A DNA stretch of 54,354 bases from CAYTRP01 sp964625145 (GTDB lineage Bacteria > Sumerlaeota > Sumerlaeia > SLMS01 > JAHLLQ01): positions 1 through 54,354 of the forward strand of contig CAZVAQ010000004.1 of NCBI GenBank assembly GCA_964625145.1. The letters run 5' to 3'. Shown here in pieces: positions 34,296 to 41,883 of the stretch. The position numbers were made by a program, and so were the translations under genes. Under the pieces are notes generated by a model. It worked only from the letters and a program-made list of their open reading frames with translations, had not been told where the DNA came from and did not search any database. The stretch's first letter is position 1; each line of letters opens with the position of its first letter.

Positions 34296-35654
34296 ATGAC
34301 ACAACGGTACCATTCAACTTCCGATCCTGACCGGCGGTCGGTGCTGCGCCCCTTGGCGCACCTTGCCACAGCGGTGTGTGTCGTATTGGCCCTGTGGGGG
34401 TGCTCCAACCAAGCGGATCCCGCGGCGCAGTATGATCGCCTTGTTGTGAGGAAGGGTACCTTTGAGGTTACCCTGGAAGAGGCCGGGACGGTGCAGGCCA
34501 CGCGGGTGGAATCGATCATCCTGCCCATGAGTGGCCGCCTGATCTATCTTCCCTCCACGGGGACGCCGGTGAAGCAGGGTGATATCATCGTTCAATTGGA
34601 GACGCAGCAGGCGGAGGAGACTCTGGAGCAGCGGCTTAATGAGCTCAAGTCGCTGGAGGCCGAGCTTCAGTCCACGATCGAATCGCTGCAGGTGGCGCTC
34701 CGCGAGAACACGCTGAACCGCGATCTGGCGGAATCGGAGCTGGAGTTTAGTACCCTGCGCCTTCAGGACGTGAAGGTGCGTTTGGCGGAGACAGAGGTGC
34801 TACTCGAGCGTGCCGTGGTTCCCGAGGACGACCTGCGCGAGGCGTCGTACAATGTGGATTCCACGCGCATGAGCACTGTGACGACGGATCTGGCTCTTCG
34901 CTCGCAGATTGCAACCGGAGTGCAGGAGCGTTCCGACCGCATGTCGGCGATCAGCCGTGCGGAATTGCAGGGGCGGCGGGCATTGAGGTTTCTTCTGCGG
35001 GCTCAGGATGACCTGCAACAGGCAACGATCCGGGCACCGATCAATGGGATATTCCTGCGCACGAGCCGATGGGATTGGCAGTCGCGGAGCATGCGCGAAC
35101 CGCAGCCGGGTGAGGAAGTGCTGCGCCGGCAGGAAGTCGGGCAGATTCCCGATCTGGACTCTTTGATCGTCAGGACCCAAATTCCGGAATCGTACCTGTT
35201 GCGGGTGAGCAAAGGCAAGCCGGCCACGGTGAGTTTTGATGCGCACGATGGATTGCACAGCACTGGCGTGGTGAAGTCGATCGGCAATGTCGCGATCAAC
35301 CGTGAGGAAAGTGCCGGTGGCGCCATCGTTCAGACCGACCAGGCTTCCGGCCAGAAGGTCTTTGAAGTGGAGGTCGCCCTGGATGAAGTGGATCCACGCC
35401 TGCGCCCGGGGATCACCGCCCAGGTGAAATTCGTGCTTGAGAGACACGAGGATGTCATAACAGTTCCCATCCGGGCCGTGAGGACCGATGGGGCGGATTC
35501 TCGAGTGGCGGTCCTGAGGCCCGACGGCAAGGTCGAGCAACGGACGGTGACGCTCGGCATGCACAACGAAATGGATGTCATCGTGCTGGATGGGCTTTCA
35601 GCGGGCGAGGTCGTGGGCTTGCCCCGGCAGTTGATCGGAAATCCTTCCACCTAG
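34296..35654 (+). CDS. HlyD/RND-type periplasmic adaptor lipoprotein, copy 2
   Basis: A 452-residue paralogue of the preceding protein with the same domain order. Lipobox LALWGC follows a basic leader. Long stretches match copy 1, notably SELEFSTLRLQDVKVRLAET in the coiled coil and QIPESYLLR and RPGITAQV in the barrel. Differences cluster in the tip of the coil and in the last 60 residues (RTDGADSRVAVLRPDGKVEQ here). The spacer before it (34093-34295) holds a run of seven G residues but no clear terminator. Tandem duplication without a pump suggests two adaptors for one or two pumps encoded elsewhere, or a hetero-oligomeric adaptor. No pump is seen in this window that would obviously pair. 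Confidence 0.88.
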   Translation: MTQRYHSTSDPDRRSVLRPLAHLATAVCVVLALWGCSNQADPAAQYDRLVVRKGTFEVTLEEAGTVQATRVESIILPMSGRLIYLPSTGTPVKQGDIIVQLETQQAEETLEQRLNELKSLEAELQSTIESLQVALRENTLNRDLAESELEFSTLRLQDVKVRLAETEVLLERAVVPEDDLREASYNVDSTRMSTVTTDLALRSQIATGVQERSDRMSAISRAELQGRRALRFLLRAQDDLQQATIRAPINGIFLRTSRWDWQSRSMREPQPGEEVLRRQEVGQIPDLDSLIVRTQIPESYLLRVSKGKPATVSFDAHDGLHSTGVVKSIGNVAINREESAGGAIVQTDQASGQKVFEVEVALDEVDPRLRPGITAQVKFVLERHEDVITVPIRAVRTDGADSRVAVLRPDGKVEQRTVTLGMHNEMDVIVLDGLSAGEVVGLPRQLIGNPST

Positions 35655-35761
35655 GCCCTGCCATCCGGCGGAAAGAGATGCAGGCCAGCCTTGCGCCGCT
35701 GCATTGTCCTGTCCACCCATCCTGACCCAGATAGTTCCCGCACAGGAGTTTCGCCAAAGTC

Positions 35762-36427
35762 ATGACAGAGACCTCATCAAAGATCTCCGCCTCCAGCACC
35801 GGGTCAATTCCCCGGATGCGCTTTCCGATGCACCTGAAGCGCCGCAAGAAGTACCGGCTGCGGCGGCGCGGGTACACCTTTCAGGCAGAGCCCGATCGTG
35901 GTGGTTCCTCCGCCGATGCCATCAGGATCGCCAACCTTGAGCGAGACTTGGCCGAGGCCCAACAAAAGCTGGAAGAGGCCGAGGCACGGATCATCCGTGG
36001 GCTCAGTGACATCGAGAACCTGCGCCGACGTTTCCAAAGGGAGAAGGACGAGCTGCGCAAGTACGCGACAGAGGACCTGATGCGATCCCTCGTGCCAGCC
36101 ATGGATCACTTCGGCTTGGCGATCAAGTCACTCGACGCGGCCAGCGACACAGAATCGGTCCGCCAAGGCGTGATCATGATTCATCGTGAGTTGGAGAGCG
36201 TGTTGGAGCAATCCGGCCTGAGCATCATCGAGCCGGGGGAGGTCGCCTTTGACCCGAACCTGCACGAGGCGGTGGGGACGGATGCCGATCCGTCGAAGCC
36301 CGATGGTGTAATCCTGGAGCTGATGCGGCCGGGTTGGTCATTGAACGGGCGGGTGCTGCGGCCGGCATTGGTGCGAGTGAACAAGGTCCAGCCGACAGAG
36401 GTCACAGAAGAGACAGCGGCCGAGTAG
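35762..36427 (+). CDS. grpE: Nucleotide exchange factor GrpE
   Basis: A 221-residue cochaperone that releases ADP from DnaK. The coiled-coil dimerisation helix (NLERDLAEAQQKLEEAEARI) leads to the head, with ENLRRRFQREKDELRKYATE, VAFDPNLHEAVGTD and the DnaK-contact region SLNGRVLRPALVRVNK. The N-terminus is unusual: about 50 residues with a basic patch, MHLKRRKKYRLRRRGYTF, before the coil. An AGGAG at 35744-35748 precedes the ATG. It is alone, with no dnaK, dnaJ or hrcA next to it, and no CIRCE-type inverted repeat is visible upstream. A strong terminator follows immediately. Confidence 0.93.
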   Translation: MTETSSKISASSTGSIPRMRFPMHLKRRKKYRLRRRGYTFQAEPDRGGSSADAIRIANLERDLAEAQQKLEEAEARIIRGLSDIENLRRRFQREKDELRKYATEDLMRSLVPAMDHFGLAIKSLDAASDTESVRQGVIMIHRELESVLEQSGLSIIEPGEVAFDPNLHEAVGTDADPSKPDGVILELMRPGWSLNGRVLRPALVRVNKVQPTEVTEETAAE

Positions 36428-36432
36428 ATTGC

Positions 36433-36465
36433 AAAAAGCCCCCGAAGATTGTCGGGGGCTTTTTT
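36433..36465. terminator. Bidirectional intrinsic terminator between grpE and a convergent small gene
   Basis: A 13-bp stem (AAAAAGCCCCCGA with TCGGGGGCTTTTT) around a six-base loop. It gives a T-run on both strands and so ends both convergent genes. Confidence 0.93.
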
Positions 36466-36466
36466 C

Positions 36467-36790
36467 TCAGCTGGCAGCCTTTTCCTTGTTCAAGTCTCTC
36501 GCCCGATTGAGCAAGTCATCGGCGCCACGCATCTTGCATTCGGCCAAGGCGATGCCGGCCTTGATCAACTCCTTCTCGCTGTTGACCAGATGCTCGGTGA
36601 CGTCAACGGGCAGGGTCTTGAGAACCGTGTCGCGCAGGCCACCGATCACGCCGCAGAGCGCGCCCGCGGCGTCGAAACTCCAGCGGCGATTCTTCTCGTC
36701 GTTCTCGTCTTCGTAGTAGGTCTCGTAAGTGGTGCCGTTCGGACCGCCACTGTCCTTGTGCTCTTCGTGTTCCTTCTTGCTCTTGCTCAT
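36467..36790 (-). CDS. Small charged protein of unknown function
   Basis: A 107-residue protein I do not recognise. The first 40 residues are highly charged and rich in Glu, Asp, Lys and Tyr (KKEHEEHKDSGGPNGTTYET). A more ordered C-terminal half follows (LPVDVTEHLVNSEKELIKAG), with a helical tail ending LNRARDLNKEKAAS. The middle has a short Gly/Ala run (DAAGALCGVIGGL). AAGGAG lies 9 nt before the ATG, a good site, and the terminator at its 3' end supports a real gene. It is convergent with grpE and possibly leads from the same promoter region as the ABC ATPase upstream. Soluble and cytoplasmic by appearance. Confidence 0.7.
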   Translation of the reverse strand: MSKSKKEHEEHKDSGGPNGTTYETYYEDENDEKNRRWSFDAAGALCGVIGGLRDTVLKTLPVDVTEHLVNSEKELIKAGIALAECKMRGADDLLNRARDLNKEKAAS

Positions 36791-36875
36791 CTTCGGGGCT
36801 CCTTCTCAATGAATGCGATGCCACCCTATCACGAGGCAATCGCCTTGCCAACCGAAACACGCTTGGCGGCGGGCC

Positions 36876-37811
36876 TCATGCCGTCTGGCGGGAGCGGATC
36901 AGCGAGATGAAATACTGCTCCAGCGACTGGGTCTTGCTGGCTGTTGAGTGGATTGTGGCGCCCGCAGCGGTCAGGTCCGCCAATACGCGGCTGTAATCCT
37001 GCGCGCCGGTGATGGTGATGAGCTTGCCGCGCGGTGTGTCAGTTGGGGGATAGGGCTTTGCCGACTCGGGGAGCTTGTCACCCTGCAGGGAGAATTCGAT
37101 CTCGAATTGGTTGAGGGGCTTCATCAGGTCGGCGACGGTCGCGGAAGTGACCACCTGCCCCTTGTGGATCATGATGACGCGGTCGCAGAGTTCCTCGACC
37201 TCAACGAGTTCGTGGGAGCTGAAGAAGATGGTCGTGCCTTCGCGACGCAACTTCAGCAAGACTTCGCGCAGGTCAAAGCGTCCCACGGGATCCAGACCGG
37301 AGGACAACTCGTCGAAGATCAACAATTCGGGCTTGGCGATGATGGCTTGGGCGATGCCCAGACGTTGCTGCATCCCCTTGGAAAAGTTCTTGAGGAGGAT
37401 CTCGCCCTTTCCGCCAAGACCGACTTCCTCCAGTATCTCCGGGATTCGCTGCTTGAGCTCCGAGCGGGACAGGCCCTGCAGTCCGCCATAGAGGTTGAGT
37501 AGCTCGCGGGCCTTCATGAACGGATAGTAGAGGGCGACTTCGGGAAGGTAACCCAAGCGGCGCCGGGCCTCGACGTTGCCGGCCTCGTGACCGAAGACGC
37601 GCACGGTGCCCGACGTCGGGAACATGAAACCGAGCATGCACTTCATGGTGGTCGACTTGCCGGCGCCATTTGGGCCGATGAAGCCGACGCATTCGCCGCG
37701 TGTGACTTCGAACGAAATGCCATTCACCGCCCGGACCCGGCGGTTGCCGGATCCATATTCGGCGACCAGATTCTCGACTTCGATCAATTTCTCCATAGTC
37801 TGACTAGACAT
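36876..37811 (-). CDS. ABC transporter ATP-binding protein (ABC-2 / GldA-like class)
   Basis: A 311-residue ATPase. I start at ATG 37811, with GAGGAG 5 nt upstream; longer in-frame starts to 37928 have no such site. Walker A is GFIGPNGAGKSTTMK, the signature is LKNFSKGMQQRLGI, and Walker B reads LLIFDELSSGLDP, where Leu replaces the usual Pro after DE. The H-loop is FFSSHELVEV. About 85 C-terminal residues form the extra domain of exporters that work with ABC-2 membrane subunits (FEIEFSLQGDKLPESAKPYP). No permease gene follows; the next gene downstream is the small unknown at 36467. It probably pairs with a permease elsewhere. A second ATPase of this class lies at 48169. Confidence 0.87.
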   Translation of the reverse strand: MSSQTMEKLIEVENLVAEYGSGNRRVRAVNGISFEVTRGECVGFIGPNGAGKSTTMKCMLGFMFPTSGTVRVFGHEAGNVEARRRLGYLPEVALYYPFMKARELLNLYGGLQGLSRSELKQRIPEILEEVGLGGKGEILLKNFSKGMQQRLGIAQAIIAKPELLIFDELSSGLDPVGRFDLREVLLKLRREGTTIFFSSHELVEVEELCDRVIMIHKGQVVTSATVADLMKPLNQFEIEFSLQGDKLPESAKPYPPTDTPRGKLITITGAQDYSRVLADLTAAGATIHSTASKTQSLEQYFISLIRSRQTA

Positions 37812-38006
37812 GGTACTCCTCATCGGGGCACTTGGGTGGTTGTGTCCTGTCCTTGATGCCGATTCGCGGGCAAGTGCGGCAAGGCGAAGTCGCTCCTCGG
37901 AATCGCCGAAATTCGGATGGACGAACAACAGATCTGGGGCGGGCCGCGGTCAAGCAGGTGACGATGGCGCGAAATTGGCTCCATTATCTTATCGTGGAGG
38001 AGCGTC

Positions 38007-38852
38007 GTGAACCTTTCGAGCATTCGCCTGGGGGTCGTCCCCTACCTCAACGTGCTCCCCTTGGTGGAAGGGTTGGGCGAGGCGATCCCGGAGGAGAACT
38101 GGATCCGGGCGACGCCGCGCGAGCTGGCCGGGTTGATGGCGGCGCGCGAGCTTGATATCAGTATACTTCCGATCTTCGAAGCGATCCGGACTCCCGGCTA
38201 CCGCATTTTGCCCGGTTGCGCCATTGCTTGTGACGGCCCGATTCGGAGCGTCAAGCTGTTTAGCTTGAAGCCCATTGACGAAATTGGCACAGTCATACTG
38301 GATCGCAGTTCCCTCTCGTCCGTCCATCTGGCTCAGATCCTTCTCCCCCGCCGGATTTCCGGCGCCGTCAAGTATGTCCTGTCGGACCACCCGATCACGA
38401 CGGCCGACCGGATCGAGAGCCTTGATGTCGATGCCGCGGTCGTCATTGGCGACACCGCCCTGGAGTGGGACGGGACCTTTGCCCATGAGATGGACTTGGG
38501 GGAGGAGTGGAAGGCGCAGACGGGTTTGCCATTTGTCTTCGCGGGATGGGTCGCGCGCCCGGATTTGCCGCTTTCGCGGCCGGTGCTGGAGACCTTCATT
38601 GAGGCCCGCAGCCGTGGTGAGCGCGATGTCTACGAAATCGCCAAGCGCACGGCCGGTGATGATTCGTCGCGGTTGATGAACCTGGTGGATTATCTGTCGC
38701 GCGCGGTTCGCTACCGGCTGGGCCCACGGGAGCGCGAGGGTATCGAGCGCTACGCGCAGGAGTTGAAGGCGCTGAAGCTCATCGGCAATCGGCCCTCGCT
38801 GGAATTTGTGGAGCTGGAGAGCTGCCCCTCTCCGGCCAATCCGCGCCTTTAA
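38007..38852 (+). CDS. mqnA: Chorismate dehydratase (MqnA), futalosine pathway of menaquinone synthesis
   Basis: A 281-residue enzyme that converts chorismate to 3-enolpyruvyl-benzoate, the first committed step of the futalosine pathway. The start is GTG 38007, with GGAGGAG (37996-38002) upstream. The N-terminus IRLGVVPYLNVLPLVEGL and the ATPRELAGLMAARELDISIL and IACDGPIRSVKLFS elements are those of MqnA. The related MqnD is shorter in this first motif. The C-terminal LGPREREGIERYAQELKALK is also typical. It implies menaquinone as respiratory quinone. Other mqn genes are not in the window. Its stop codon abuts, without a base between, the stop of convergent trmD. Confidence 0.92.
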   Translation: MNLSSIRLGVVPYLNVLPLVEGLGEAIPEENWIRATPRELAGLMAARELDISILPIFEAIRTPGYRILPGCAIACDGPIRSVKLFSLKPIDEIGTVILDRSSLSSVHLAQILLPRRISGAVKYVLSDHPITTADRIESLDVDAAVVIGDTALEWDGTFAHEMDLGEEWKAQTGLPFVFAGWVARPDLPLSRPVLETFIEARSRGERDVYEIAKRTAGDDSSRLMNLVDYLSRAVRYRLGPREREGIERYAQELKALKLIGNRPSLEFVELESCPSPANPRL

Positions 38853-39593
38853 CTAGAACGCGCTCTCCTCCTGCCAGCGCATCCATCGTTCGTACATGTC
38901 CGGCCGTCGCTCTTGGGTGACGCGAATGGAGACTTCGCGGCGCCACGCAGCGATGGCTGCGTGATTGCCGGACAACAGGACTTCCGGCACGCGCAGGCCT
39001 TCGAACTCCTCCGGGCGCGTGTAATGGGGCGCTTCGAGCAATCCGCCCGTGTGCGAATCGTTCTCGGCGCCGGTGTCGCACCCGAGCACCCCGGGTAGCA
39101 GGCGCACGATGCTGTCCACCACGGCCAAGGCAGCAGGCTCTCCCCCGGTGAGAATGAAATCGCCCAGCGAGATTTCCTCGTCGACGCGCGTGTCGATCAC
39201 CCGTTGATCGAGGCCTTCGTAATGGCCGCAGAGCAGGACGAATGACTCGCGCGATTCGGACATCTGCCACGCGGTCCCTTGGTTCCAGACGCGTCCGTGC
39301 GGAGAGGTGTACACGACCTTTGTGCGGTTGGGAGAACCGGGAGGGCCCGCAATTGCATCGAGGGCGGCGGCAACGGGCTCGGGCTTGAGAACCATACCAC
39401 CTCCGCCGCCATAGGGCGCGTCGTCCACGGTGCTGTGTTTCCCCACCCCCCAATCGCGCAGGTCGCGGACGGTGAGTTTGATGAGACCTTTTTCCTGGGC
39501 GCGGCCGAGGATGGACTCCCTGAAGGGGCCATCAAACCAGGATGGAAACAAGGTCAGAACAGTGATCTCGAAGGGCTTGCCGTCGGGGGCCAT
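38853..39593 (-). CDS. trmD: tRNA (guanine-37-N1)-methyltransferase TrmD
   Basis: A 246-residue SPOUT methyltransferase that adds m1G at position 37 of tRNAs reading CNN codons; it prevents +1 frameshifts. The N-terminus ITVLTLFPSWFDGPFRESIL, the DDAPYGGGGGMVLKPEP loop, LCGHYEGLDQRVID and the trefoil-knot SLGDFILTGGEPAAL are all present, as are EAPHYTRPEEF and VPEVLLSGNHAAIAAWR. Length is normal. In most genomes trmD lies in an rpsP-rimM-trmD-rplS operon; here it stands alone with hisF divergent and mqnA convergent, sharing a zero-base junction. The ribosome-binding site is weak. Confidence 0.95.
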   Translation of the reverse strand: MAPDGKPFEITVLTLFPSWFDGPFRESILGRAQEKGLIKLTVRDLRDWGVGKHSTVDDAPYGGGGGMVLKPEPVAAALDAIAGPPGSPNRTKVVYTSPHGRVWNQGTAWQMSESRESFVLLCGHYEGLDQRVIDTRVDEEISLGDFILTGGEPAALAVVDSIVRLLPGVLGCDTGAENDSHTGGLLEAPHYTRPEEFEGLRVPEVLLSGNHAAIAAWRREVSIRVTQERRPDMYERWMRWQEESAF

Positions 39594-39751
39594 GACAGTG
39601 TGTCCTTGGGGCGTTTGGGGGAACGGTCAACTCAATCGCCTCCCCGATCTGCATCGGTACCTTTAGGGCAAGCCTGGCCCGCGGGCCAAGATGAAGATGG
39701 CCTGAATGGCATCAAATCACAATCGCCGCCGCATTTTCCCGGAGAATCGAC

Positions 39752-40543
39752 ATGCTTGCGAAGCGCATTATTCCCTGCCTTGACGTGAAGGACGGCAGGG
39801 TTGTCAAGGGAGTGAACTTTGTGGATCTGCGCGACGCGGGCGATCCGGTTCAGGTGGCCATGGCGTATGACGCGGCGAAGGCGGATGAGTTGGTCTTCCT
39901 GGACATCACCGCCAGCCACGAGCGCCGCGGCATCATGGAAGACGTCGTGCGCCGCACGGCCGCGCATTGCTTCATGCCGGTGACTGTCGGTGGCGGTTTG
40001 CGGACGCATGACGATATTCGACGCATGCTGAACGCCGGAGCGGACAAGGTTTCGCTGAATACGCCGGCCGTGCAGAATCCCGACTTTGTCGCGGAAGCCG
40101 CCCATCGCTTTGGCAGTCAGTGTATCGTCGTCGCCATCGACGCGCGCCGCAGGACGCCGGGGGCGACGGACCTGCGCCAGCCTGATCCGGCAGGTTGGGA
40201 AGTCTTCATCCACGGCGGCCGCACGGCTACGGGTTTGGATGCGATCGAGTGGGCGCGAAGGGTGGAGCAACTTGGTTGCGGAGAGATTCTGCTGACGTCG
40301 ATGGACGCTGACGGAACCAAGGCTGGGTATGATCTGGCCCTGACGCGCGCCATCAGCGAAGCCGTCGGCATTCCTGTCATCGCGTCCGGAGGAGCTGGGA
40401 ATCTGGAGCATCTGGCAGACGCGCTGGAGTTTGGCAAAGCTGATGCGGTGCTGGCGGCGAGCATTTTTCACTTTGGCGAGTTCACCATCGATCAAGCGCG
40501 GGATTATCTGCGTGGGCGTGGCATTGCCGTGAGGGAAGGGTGA
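39752..40543 (+). CDS. hisF: Imidazole glycerol phosphate synthase cyclase subunit HisF
   Basis: A 263-residue TIM barrel that, with HisH, closes the imidazole ring in histidine synthesis. The N-terminus is LAKRIIPCLDVKDGRVVKG with the catalytic Asp11. The second catalytic Asp lies in CIVVAIDARRR. Phosphate-binding elements GGGLRTHDDIRRML and ASGGAGNLEHLADAL are present, and EILLTSMDADGTKAGYD is the usual loop. GGAGA lies 7 nt before the ATG. It is a stand-alone gene, with no hisH, hisA or hisI nearby. A spacer rich in inverted repeats follows. Confidence 0.96.
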   Translation: MLAKRIIPCLDVKDGRVVKGVNFVDLRDAGDPVQVAMAYDAAKADELVFLDITASHERRGIMEDVVRRTAAHCFMPVTVGGGLRTHDDIRRMLNAGADKVSLNTPAVQNPDFVAEAAHRFGSQCIVVAIDARRRTPGATDLRQPDPAGWEVFIHGGRTATGLDAIEWARRVEQLGCGEILLTSMDADGTKAGYDLALTRAISEAVGIPVIASGGAGNLEHLADALEFGKADAVLAASIFHFGEFTIDQARDYLRGRGIAVREG

Positions 40544-40548
40544 CCCTT

Positions 40549-40766
40549 CCTCCGTGTCATCCGTGGTTAGTCTGCCTATCAATCGCGCGACGGGTTACTT
40601 GGAGTGAGGAATTAACCACGGAGGCACGGAGGGCACGGAGAAGCAGAAGGCTCAAGAAGGTATAAGGAGTTATTCAGAAATGGGTCTTGTATTTTCGATT
40701 ATTGTTTAGGAATGTGAAAGGGCGGATCCTCCTCCGTGCTCTCTGTGTCTCCGTGGTTAATCTGCT
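40549..40766. repeat. Inverted repeat pair plus an extra direct copy after hisF
   Basis: Left arm 40611-40640 (attaaccacggaggcacgga and onward) is nearly the reverse complement of right arm 40731-40761, about 90 nt away. A third partial copy (40549-40576, CCTCCGTG...CCGTGGTTAGTCTGCC) is in the same direction as the right arm. The pair could fold into a long stem that ends hisF transcription. It resembles the CACGGAG-type repeats seen between genes in many uncultured-phylum genomes. The remainder of the 266-nt spacer shows no gene. Confidence 0.8.
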
Positions 40767-40809
40767 TTTCATGAAGGATGGAAGGGGGCAGCATCTTCCG
40801 CCTTCGCCT

Positions 40810-41670
40810 TCAACTTTCGTCTTTCATTCCCTTCCGTGCGGCAGGAACAAGACGAACGTATTCGTCCAGTCCGTTGCCTTCGGGCTGTTCCACCATCATC
40901 TTCATCACGCGGCCGAGGGGGTAGAAGGGGAGTTCGGGCTGGATGAGGGCGGTGTCGGCGAGATCGGCGGTCTGGCGCGCCTGGTCGAAGGACCACTTGC
41001 CGCCGTAGAGGCCACGCATGACTTCGCCGAGGAGAAAGCCGAGGCGATGAAGATCGGCGAGGGGGACAGTCCTAACGAGGAACTGACCGCGCAGCCAGCG
41101 TTCGGCGTGGCGCAGGCCGACGAGCGTCATGGGAATGTCAACACCGAGGTCACGGGCGATGAAGGTGCATGCTTGCTTCGCGCATGAAGCGGCGAAGGCG
41201 GATTCATCCATGCCGGATTGGGGGATAACCAGCGGTGGGGATTCGGGGCGTCTTGCTTGGGCGTTCAAGTGGCTCGGAAGGTTTGCCACAAGATTGGCCA
41301 ATTTGAGTCCTTCGCCGAGTTGCCATTTCTTGCGGATTGCTTGCAGGGGACCGATTACTGCATGGGGCAAGGTGCGAGGCTGGAGAATGGACAAGCCGAA
41401 GAGGGGATCGTCGCCCCACTGACCTCCGACAGTGGAGCGGACATGCCCGCCCAGCAAGGCGGCGAGGTCAGAGAGCAGGTCGGCGGACGCAGCGGCTTGG
41501 GGATCCTTGGAGCGGCGTTCGATGAAGGCATCGATGGCGCGCGGCGGATCTGTCGGATCGAGGCCTGTGCCGCGCAGGAGCTTTTCGGCGCGCTGGCTGG
41601 CCGAGGCCAGTTCCTCATCGAGGCTGGGGGGGGCGGCGGGCGCGGCTTTTTGGAGCAGTTTCTTTAGCAT
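40810..41670 (-). CDS. Unknown protein of 286 residues
   Basis: I do not recognise it. ATG 41670 has GGGAGA about 6 nt upstream; the same frame stays open upstream, but that part is antisense to gltX. The protein is soluble and helical: MLKKLLQKAAPAAPPSLDEE at the N-terminus, then LLSDLAALLGGHVRSTVGGQ followed by W and GDDPLFGLSIL. This L-G-x-x-x-x-x-x-x-G-G-x-W pattern occurs in some DUF3806-like and immunity-type proteins, which is only a hint. The second half is also helical (FAASCAKQACTFIARDLGVD), with a short C-terminal segment MKMMVEQPEGNGLDEYVRL. It diverges from gltX, so a shared promoter spacer lies at 41671-41883. Confidence 0.65.
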   Translation of the reverse strand: MLKKLLQKAAPAAPPSLDEELASASQRAEKLLRGTGLDPTDPPRAIDAFIERRSKDPQAAASADLLSDLAALLGGHVRSTVGGQWGDDPLFGLSILQPRTLPHAVIGPLQAIRKKWQLGEGLKLANLVANLPSHLNAQARRPESPPLVIPQSGMDESAFAASCAKQACTFIARDLGVDIPMTLVGLRHAERWLRGQFLVRTVPLADLHRLGFLLGEVMRGLYGGKWSFDQARQTADLADTALIQPELPFYPLGRVMKMMVEQPEGNGLDEYVRLVPAARKGMKDES

Positions 41671-41883
41671 GGCTCTCTCCCCCGCCAAGCGATGCATTCC
41701 GGATGAGCGGGCGCCAGTCGTTTTGATTGGAATGGCCGAGGGCTCCTGGGAGGATGGACGGCGGGGACAAGAGAGGCAGCGGGGATGGGCCTTGCCCCGA
41801 AGGGCGGAACAGACGACGAGGCCATGCCGGGCGCGGGATCGATCCGTTGCCGGCCCGGCTTCATTCCCCACCGAGGTGTTTCC

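Noticed and set aside
35655..35761. CIRCE heat-shock operator before grpE
   Set aside because: No TTAGCACTC-N9-GAGTGCTAA type inverted repeat is visible.
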